DNA of 64,000 bases from Isoetes taiwanensis. Taxonomy: Eukaryota; Streptophyta; Lycopodiopsida; Isoetales; Isoetaceae. The notes beneath the pieces were generated by a model that ran no database searches, was not told the origin of the DNA, and saw nothing but the letters and a program-made list of their open reading frames with translations. The stretch is from contig JAJEKV010000034.1 in assembly GCA_021234155.1 (NCBI GenBank), positions 11,682,697 through 11,746,696 on the forward strand. The letters run 5' to 3'. Below are positions 57,126 to 64,000 of the stretch, one piece after another (the first letter of the stretch is position 1; each line of letters opens with the position of its first letter). A program made the position numbers and the translations under genes.

Positions 57126-58788
57126 GGTAATTTGGGTTGAGCCTGTACTGTCGTTGCTATACAGGACGGGCATCTGATTTGGTAGGAATGGTGAGTTCCC
57201 CCAAGTCTTTGTTGATACCCCGAAGATCTTTATAGCTCCAGACAAAAATGTATTTGAACTTTTTGAAGAGCGTGATTGGCGCATGCTCGATAGGTGGTCG
57301 GAAGATTTGCAGCTAGGCGGACTGGCTGATTGTTGCCAACGTCCACAATCTCCACCTCAGGAGTTTGAATATGAGGAACAACTTCCGTGTCATGAACAAG
57401 ATGAGCAGGAGGTTGAAACATGACAGGAGGAGCTGCATTTTGTGTTGTGAAGAAAAGCGGTTGTTGAGCGTCATCCAACAGTGGTTGCTTCATGACAGCA
57501 TGAACGTCCAGCGTTGCAGGAGAAAGTTTTGTGTCGGAAAAATGGTCAAGACGTTGAATTCTATTGCAAGGAGCCAGGTAAGGGTCGAGCAGAGCAGCCA
57601 CAGCTTGGTCCTGATCCAGAGTCATCTCTCCCCAGGGATCAGCATATTCAGGGTAGGATGAAAGAGACAGACTCGCTGGTGGAGCCTGAACTTGATAGAT
57701 ATTCTGTGCTTCTTCAGAATCAGTGTCGGAGAGAGAAGGTTCGGCATGTTCAACAGAGATGATCTTGCCGGTTTCCAAATCCATGGTAGCATTGAGATGA
57801 CCATCTGTAATGACGAGCTGGTCCGTGGCCCAGTAATGAATACTTTTGGCCTGAGGGAGAAAAGGCCCGCCAATCAACATTTCATAATCAACTGGATCTT
57901 CCCCAGCTTTCCAAACACCAAATTCCAAGGGGAATCTGAGGTCGCCTATATTGATGTGAAGAAGAGGCGTGACGCCTTGAGGGCGCGTGATATGGCCATT
58001 AGCCAATTTGATGTCACATGGGGCATGGTAAAGTTGTTGGATGCCCATTTGCTTGCGGAGCTTATCTGTGATAGATTGACAGCACTACCCCCGTCAATTT
58101 GAACATGGTTGACTTGATGATTGCCCACCGTGGCATGTACCGTGGGTGTGGAGGTAGCGACAGCCCCAACCAGAACTGTGGGAAGGGGCAACTGGTCCTT
58201 GAGAGCAGGACACGGTTTCAAAATGGTTGCTAAACTCAAGGGAATCTTGATTTTTGCAAGTTTTTCCTGAAGTTCCAAGGGGACATGAGAAAATGGATCT
58301 GCGAGATCCAAGGGAGCAGGAGACGGTGGTAATGAAGCAACAACTTCTTTGAGAAGCTCCATCTCAGTAGCAATATGAGGATATTGCTGAGAGCGTGGAG
58401 GTTGAGATGACGGAGATGCATCCTGACGCTGCTGAGCTCTGGTGGTGGCGTGTACATTAGCTAGTGTTCGTCCTTCAGCAGCCTGCATGAGGTTGAGGAT
58501 ACTTTGTCTGATTTTTGGCATGACATGAGGCATGAGTTTATCCAGATCTGGGGCAAAATGAACATGTTTGGCTTCAGCATGAGGGATCGTATCAACTGCA
58601 AAAGCAGGTTGCGTATCATGAGGAAGGATGGTCAAGGGGCGTGACGCCCTGGTCTGGCGTGAAACCAAACCTACCCAATTGGATGGTTGAACTGGAGGAT
58701 TGAGAGCCTGATAAATTTCTTCCTGGGCTTGTTGATCCATCGGAGGAGTTGCGGCAGGAGCTGGTTGATACCTTGATTGTGGAGGCAC
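57117..58788 (-). pseudogene. Gypsy protease region and linker
   Basis: Two frames (58788-57946 and 58048-57230) overlap. The retropepsin active site is HVQIDGGSAVNLS (DGGS instead of the usual DTG/DSG) near 58110-58075. It is followed in the other frame by RFPLEFGVW and YEMLIGGPFL, typical of the protease flap and second half. A frame change near 58060 separates them. The rest (57800-57230) is an acidic linker before the RT. Protease would process Gag-Pol. Confidence 0.75.
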
Positions 58789-58805
58789 GCGTGGTGGTTT
58801 GCGAA

Positions 58806-60439
58806 GAACAGGACGAGGGCCCTATTTGCCATTTGCTATCCAAAGTTGATAGGCTGTGAGGCGTACTGATGTGGTTTGATTCGTGCCTGGAAGTTGGACT
58901 TGAACTTGAGGAAGTTGAGGGCATGCCGTGGTGGTATGACCCCATTCCAAACAATGATAGCACTGAGCTTTAGCAGGATCAAAAGGAGGACGGTTGCTTT
59001 GTCCCCGTGGCTGCTGAGATTGTTGATACTATTGAGGAGGTTGTGGTTGAAACTGCTGAGGTTGATATGACGTCTGTTGCTGAGGCGTGGTCTGGACTTG
59101 ATAAACCATCTTTTGCCGGAAGGGTGTAGGATGAGTACGAGTGCATTCTTCCGTGGCATGATTGCCATGGCATGCATTCTTCCGTGGCATGCTGATATTT
59201 GCAGATGTGGCACCAAATTTGACTGCGTTGAGGATTTGAGTGTTGAGGCTGAACTGCAGTCTGAGGTACCATAACAGGAGGAATGAAGGGTAGCTCCTGG
59301 AGGGCCACGCCGCGGGAGGAAACATTAACTGAATGATTGACAAGTTCGATGGCCTGCTCCAAAGTCTTGGGGCGCAGGTATTCAGTCATGAGACGAATAG
59401 TCGGAGGAAGGCCCTGGAGAAACCAGACGAGTATCTGGCTTTGCGTGGGGTACTCTTGAAGTTTGCTGAGGAGGATGTGAAGACGATCCGCAAAATCCCG
59501 GGCTGACTCCATGGGCTCTTGCTGAAGATCATTGAGTTTCTTGAGAAGAAGTTGATCATCTGTGGTCCCATAATGAGAAAGGAAAGCAGTCTTCATTTCA
59601 GTTCAGTTTTGTTTCCAATGGCTTTTGTTTGCCATGAGCCATTGATGAGGGGATCCACGCAGCGTGGTGGAAAAGATAGGGAACTTCAGTTGAGGTTGAG
59701 TGTGACCATTTAGGACATCCAGAGCCTCAAATTCTTCCATGTGGGCTTGAGCACTTTGATCCAATGATTTGCCTTTAGTACTGCCAAAAGTAGGATAGGT
59801 CAGTTTGAGAGTCTGAAAAGAAGATTGTGACTGGCCTTGTGCATAGAGAGGCGGTGTATAAGGAGGAACATAATGGGGCGGAACTTCCATGGATTCCGTA
59901 TGAGGTGGCAAAGGAGCAGAAAGACCCTGAAGATGTGCAAACGGAGGTTCCGTTGGTGGAGGACCTTGGGGTCCGTGGTCATGAGGTTTGAGATCGGTAA
60001 GAGTGTAAACTGGAAGTGTTTGTTGAAAAGAAGGGGATTGAGGATATGTCTGAACCTGGGGAGGGCCGAAAGAGACATGGGGATAACCCATGCCTCCAGG
60101 GGGAGATGATGGTTGTGAAGGCAGAGGATTATGGCCAGAGGAGATATGAATGTAGGCACTATCTGGAGTGTGGAAATAAGCTGGAGGTGGCTGAACAGGT
60201 GTATGATGAGGTGACTGAGGTTGGGAACAATGTTTGCACGCTGGAGGAGAGCCAGGACGGGAGTGAACACGAGGAGTAGGTGGCGCCGATTGAGCTCGTG
60301 AGTGAATATGGCCTCCCTCAATATCATAAGCAGTGTCATACATATCTCGAGCAACTTCGCGACGTTGATGGTGCTCCAAACGAGACGCCGTCTGGCTAAG
60401 AAGCTCCTCTGGAGTGAAAGCTCGGGCAGACATATGCAT
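58806..60439 (-). pseudogene. Gypsy gag with zinc knuckle
   Basis: From ATG 60439 the product starts MHMSARAFTPEELLSQTASR, has a Pro/His/Gln-rich N-terminal third and a retrotransposon capsid domain (ALDVLNGHTQPQLKFPIF then FLSHYGTTDDQLLLKKLNDL). The frame is cut by a single in-frame TGA at 59605-59603, after which the same frame continues to 58979. A perfect zinc knuckle CYHCLEWGHTTTACP (CX2CX4HX4C) lies in another frame at about 58966-58922. An additional CHICKYQHATEEC lies upstream. Gag would form the particle. Confidence 0.8.
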
Positions 60440-60468
60440 GGTAAAAGAAGGAAGGAAAAGAAAATCAG

Positions 60469-60485
60469 ACCCGGCAGCGGCGACA
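60469..60485 (-). promoter_or_regulatory. Primer-binding site (tRNA-Asp type)
   Basis: On the minus strand TGTCGCCGCTGCCGGGT starts one base after the 5' LTR and resembles TGGCGCCGTTGCCGGGT, the tRNA-Asp PBS of Athila/Tat elements (15 of 17). Confidence 0.7.
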
Positions 60486-60486
60486 G

Positions 60487-61078
60487 TGTTTGGGGTCTGG
60501 GTTCGGGAACTCCTGCAAGACAGCCCTCTGTTGAGGACCCGTGGATCAAACAGGAGAATCCGGTAGCTGTGTCACGCGGGATTTGCAAAAGAAACTAAGG
60601 AAGGGAAAAGAGAAAAACAAGAAGAACAATGAAGAACACAATGAGGAGAACAAAACTCTTTGATATCAATTGTGATACATGAGCTCTCGCAATCGAGAGG
60701 AAGCAGAAGTGAGATAAGACCAAAAACTCATCTAGCCCGTGAATGCTAGCTCTACTCATATATATAGTACAATGGCCTCTGGCCCAATATAGATACTGTC
60801 AGATCTCGGTGCCGACTCCTGGAAGAAGGCCTGATTTGCAGGAATGCGGGCGGTGCCTCTTGAGGTGCCTGAAGTCACGCTGGTGGTGACGGCCCGTCAC
60901 TTGTCTGCTCTCGACCTCTTCGTGCCCGTGGCCCTTTTGCGTGGTCTGCGGCTTGGTTGGCGGCTTGGGCTTCTGCGGGGCCTTTGACGATTGACCTCCA
61001 CCTGACTGTGGATCCTTGGCCTTGACCTGGCTCGTCCTGTGCATGAATAGTCCTGTACCAGTACGTACAGGACTAACA
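60487..61078 (-). repeat. 5' LTR of the Gypsy element
   Basis: 592 bp with a TATA-like CATATATATAG near 60757-60767 (minus-strand promoter). About 98 percent identical to the 3' LTR apart from indels. Confidence 0.92.
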
Positions 61079-61270
61079 ACTATATCACATAATTACATGA
61101 TAGTGATGGTGGATGTTGGAAGGATTTAGTAGTATCAAATACTACATTAGTGATGATATCAAGGATGTCGACTGTGACATTCAAATTGTCATATTGGAAG
61201 ATGGTTGAATATCCGTAGTGAAATATTACTTGACAAGGTTTAAAGAATAAGCATAATGATATGCTTATAT
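61079..61270 (+). repeat. Dispersed repeat family R, copy D, right part
   Basis: It continues the copy broken at 49950 and matches 63380-63573, ending at GATATGCTTATA. Confidence 0.85.
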
Positions 61271-63575
61271 TTATCTCTCTCTCTCACACACACACGCACG
61301 CACGCACGCGTGTTCTTCAATTTCTATTATTCATAACCTTTTAATAATCATAATCTAAGTCTCGTTATTCCTTCAATACTTTGTATAACACACATAATTA
61401 TATTTCCCATTCTATTATATTTAACAGCGCATTCACTTTACATTTTATTATATCAACATTTTCTTTCCACCATATTTTGAAATACTTTTCTTCTTTTAAG
61501 TATCTCGCTTCTTTCCAGACCCACACTGTTTTTCTTTACCATACTTTACATCCAGATGTGTACACCTATTAATTCATTAGTTAAATCTATACATTTATCA
61601 GACATATAGAGATTCTTATATTTACATTGCACAGTTACATTTCACAGAGATATTCTATAGAGTACAGTTGAATTGATGCCGCCTGGGTCACTGTCTGCCG
61701 ATGCTATGGCTATGTGATCTTCCTATATCACAGAAGGCAGTTGTGACTATGGTGTCCACGGCAGAAGCATCAAAAGCATGTCTGGTCCTTCTTGAGCCGG
61801 TTATATAATAATGGTTGAGCAGGTCCTGGACTCTTGTTTGAAGTAGAAGTGTTGAACGTTGGGAATAAGGAGTGGTAAGGTATCCTTATTTCAGATCGAT
61901 AGTCGAGAGAATTGGTATGACGATGTTTGTTATCCCATTGAATCACTGGACGCTAAACGACCCAGAAAGGTATACTTAATAATTACGAGGATTGATTTAT
62001 CATGCGACATATGTAATGTCATTCACGTAGAAGGAGACTGGATATAGCACCATGCAGGTGAGGGAGAAGTGGTATATGATTATCTGGCATAGACCACGTT
62101 AGAGAGGTACTGTAGTAAGGTGGAAACTGGATTATAAGTACCCAGCTTATGAAAGGGAGATCACTTTAAAAGTGTAGGTTTCGACAATGGTGGCCAACAT
62201 GTAGAATGTTTATGCTATATAAGCTAGAGGATGAATGGCGTATAACGACGTAGATCCATAAACTACGAATTATAAAATTACGCATATGTTGTGTTTCGTA
62301 AGGAGATTGATGTTCTTGAGGTGTGCAATAAAGATGCAAGGGTATGCATGAGTAAGATGACCACGTAGCCACGTGGATACGCTTAATGACATTGGTCAAA
62401 TGCATGGTACAAGTTAAGGAAATGGACGCATTATATCTCTGCTGGGAGCATCGAGACACCAGATAAAAGACTGCACAATAGTGTGGAAGATAGTTTCCAC
62501 ACAAGGTCAAGAGAGTCGAGGTCGAACTAAGCGAAGGCGGGGGTAAGCATTCTAGAAGACTGTTGGAATGAAAGACGGCAATTGCTAGCAGAAGGCTCAG
62601 CCATCTGAAAGCTGCAAAGTATGTTGGAGCTTTGGTGAAGCTATACTATGAAGGAAAGTTGACCTCCAACTAATGATACATTAGGGAGACAAGACGACAA
62701 TTGCTAGCAGAAGGTGCAGCCATATGAAAGCTGTAAGGTATGTTGGAGCTTTGGTGAAGCTATACTATGAAGGAAAGTTGACCTCCAACTAATGATACAT
62801 TAGGGAGGCAAGTAATGTACCCACATGACAAAGTGTGAGATAAGAGGAGCTTGAAAGTTGGTGTAAACAACGTTTCAAATAAACAGAATTTGAAGGGACA
62901 CTTTGAATAGTCCAAAGTCTGGAGTATGAACAAGATAGTTGCCCAAGGAACATCTCACCAAGAAGAATGTGCTCTAGACTTGGTATCGTGTGTGTATCCC
63001 AAGGAGTAGCTCCACGTTGGTATATGCGTAGTAGGACAAGGACCATTTAATGGTAAAACAGAACAAGAGAAAGAAAGCGTGTATAATGGAACTTTTAGTT
63101 CACATTCCATATGAATAGAAGAGTTCTTATACTAGACGTTAAACATGTCCACTAGGAACTTAGGGTGGCATCTCTCCCTGTGGAATTTGCGATTAGAGCT
63201 TGAGGATCAAGGCAAACCAAGGTTAGAGAGTCTAAAAAGTGTAGTGTCAAAACCACAACATGTATATGGTAAAAGATAAATGAGCTGAGGAAATACATTT
63301 GCAACAAGTATGACATAGGTAGGTGGCTATGTCAAAGAATCACATATGAGTCTAGACTTAGGGTTGGCTCACACATGTTACTATATCACATAATTACACG
63401 ATAGTGATGGTGGATGTTGGAAGGATTTAGTAGTATCAAATACTACATTAGTGATGATATCAAGGATGTCGACTGTGACATTCAAATGCATGTCATATTG
63501 GAAGATAGTTGAATATTCGTAGTGAAATATTACTTGACAAGGTTTAAAGAATAAGCATAATGATATGCTTATACA
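61271..63575 (+). repeat. Dispersed repeat family R, copy B
   Basis: It starts with a compound CT/CA/CG microsatellite (61270-61312) and runs to GATATGCTTATA (63575). The part 61300-63060 matches copy C (inverted), 62700-63575 matches copy A, and 63086-63575 matches copy D. No coding sequence; it follows copy D head to tail. Confidence 0.85.
62572..62812 (+). repeat. Tandem duplication of about 120 bp inside R copy B
   Basis: GACGGCAATTGCTAGCAGAAGG to ACATTAGGGAGAC and a second copy from 62694 differ at a few bases. Copy C has this segment only once. Confidence 0.85.
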
Positions 63576-63582
63576 AGAATTT

Positions 63583-63616
63583 GGCGCCGGCGGGGCCGGC
63601 GCATTGTGTATACTGG
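63583..63616 (+). other. Helitron-type 3' terminus candidate
   Basis: A GC hairpin GGCGCCGGCGGGGCCGGCGC (63583-63602) is followed after 10 bases by CTGG and then T (63613-63617), the layout of Helitron 3' ends (hairpin, short spacer, CTRR, T). No Helitron gene lies directly upstream, so it would be a non-autonomous element. Confidence 0.3.
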
Positions 63617-63664
63617 TTATAGTTCTGTTAGTGATGAAAAAATATTGTGTTTTTTGATAGTTCC

Positions 63665-63740
63665 TTTTCGTATTTATAGTTAGGAATCGAACCTAGGTGC
63701 GAACTTAAGTGCAGTGCCCATGGTGTAGAGGAAGTATCGA
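63665..63740 (-). other. tRNA-like polymerase III B box
   Basis: On the minus strand GGTTCGATTCC is a perfect B box; the upstream ATGGGCACTGCACTT is only a weak A box. No cloverleaf folds. Possibly a SINE head; a 22-T run at 63781-63802 lies on its 5' side. The remaining sequence to 64000 shows no gene. Confidence 0.3.
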
Positions 63741-64000
63741 TCTCCAAGGGGATCGATGCATCTTGGGCATGGATGGAGTGTTTTTTTTTTTTTTTTTTTT
63801 AAATAAAATTTGGATTATTCCTTCTATAGCCTATGAATTCCTAGGGTCAATATGCATGAAAGATGATATAGTGCCACTTTTTATCAATTAGATCTTTGAT
63901 TTACCATAGCCATGGCCCATTGTGTATGGTTTTTAGTGCCCTTGGCCCAATTTAATTCCTATGACCTTGTATAAAAATGTTGCATATTGGAATGTGGTGA

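Larger units (their letters stand above)
49951..61078 (-). mobile_element. Complete Ty3/Gypsy LTR retrotransposon, Tat/Athila-like, with accessory ORFs
   Basis: LTRs of 586 bp (49951-50536) and 592 bp (60487-61078) begin TGTT and end AACA and are flanked by the 5-bp target duplication ACTAT (49946-49950, 61079-61083). On the minus strand the order is 5' LTR, PBS, gag, protease, RT-RNase H, integrase, spacer with an opposite-strand gene, accessory ORF, PPT, 3' LTR. The LTRs differ by about ten substitutions and four indels, so the insertion is fairly young, yet gag-pol carries several lesions. No chromodomain; a tRNA-Asp-type PBS and long extra ORFs point to the Tat/Athila branch. Confidence 0.93.

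Noticed and set aside
63690-63740. Possible tRNA gene on the minus strand
   Set aside because: Only the B box fits; no acceptor or anticodon stem can be formed.

Overview
The window is a piece of a plant nuclear genome. The evidence is intron-containing plant gene families (a RLCK-VII/PBL-type kinase, a LIFEGUARD/BI-1 protein, a ZNF830-type zinc-finger protein, a GT23 fucosyltransferase-like protein) set in dense, nested and decaying plant transposons: an L1-type LINE, a chromovirus, a Tat/Athila-like Ty3/Gypsy element, a Helitron, a hAT MITE and tRNA-type SINE heads. A GT23 (NodZ/FUT8-like) gene and the repeat load make me lean to a non-flowering land plant (fern, lycophyte or bryophyte), but this is a weak inference. 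No bacterial, organellar or viral replicon is seen.

Layout. 1-5844: a degenerate LINE running off the left edge, with ORF1, endonuclease, reverse transcriptase and zf-RVT regions and a poly(A) tail; a SINE with a pentanucleotide tail sits in its 3' part. 5845-12480: non-coding, partly strongly purine-rich sequence ending in a 28-A tract, then a small LTR element whose only coding content is a zinc-knuckle Gag-like frame (10.58-11.92 kb). 12.5-20.6 kb: non-coding, with one copy of a dispersed repeat family (called R here) and two tRNA-like SINE heads. 20.6-26.7 kb: a chromovirus relic (RT, RNase H, integrase, chromodomain, PPT) lying between two LTR pieces in inverted orientation. 27.8-33.5 kb: a candidate TIR element with two decayed spliced gene models that I cannot assign to any family. 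33.6-35.7 kb: a seven-exon ZNF830-like gene. 38.7-40.8 kb, minus strand: kinase exons that splice in phase into GT23 fucosyltransferase exons, an apparent gene chimera. 42.1-44.1 kb: inverted R copy with a SINE insertion. 44.1-46.9 kb: Helitron relic, minus strand. 47.4-49.3 kb: LIFEGUARD-like gene with a hAT MITE in its first intron and frame breaks in later exons. 49.95-61.08 kb: complete Gypsy element (minus strand) with 586/592-bp LTRs and an ACTAT target duplication, nested in an R copy. 61.08-64 kb: further R copies and a possible Helitron-type terminus.

The most unusual points are (i) inside the Gypsy element, an unbroken 783-codon accessory ORF after integrase plus an oppositely oriented small ORF with its own CCAAT/TATA promoter, while gag-pol is broken and the integrase catalytic Glu is replaced; (ii) the 5.7-kb TIR element with unknown spliced genes; (iii) the in-frame kinase-fucosyltransferase fusion; (iv) a SINE family whose tail is (TTCTA)n rather than poly(A). 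All calls come from reading the sequence; no database search was made.
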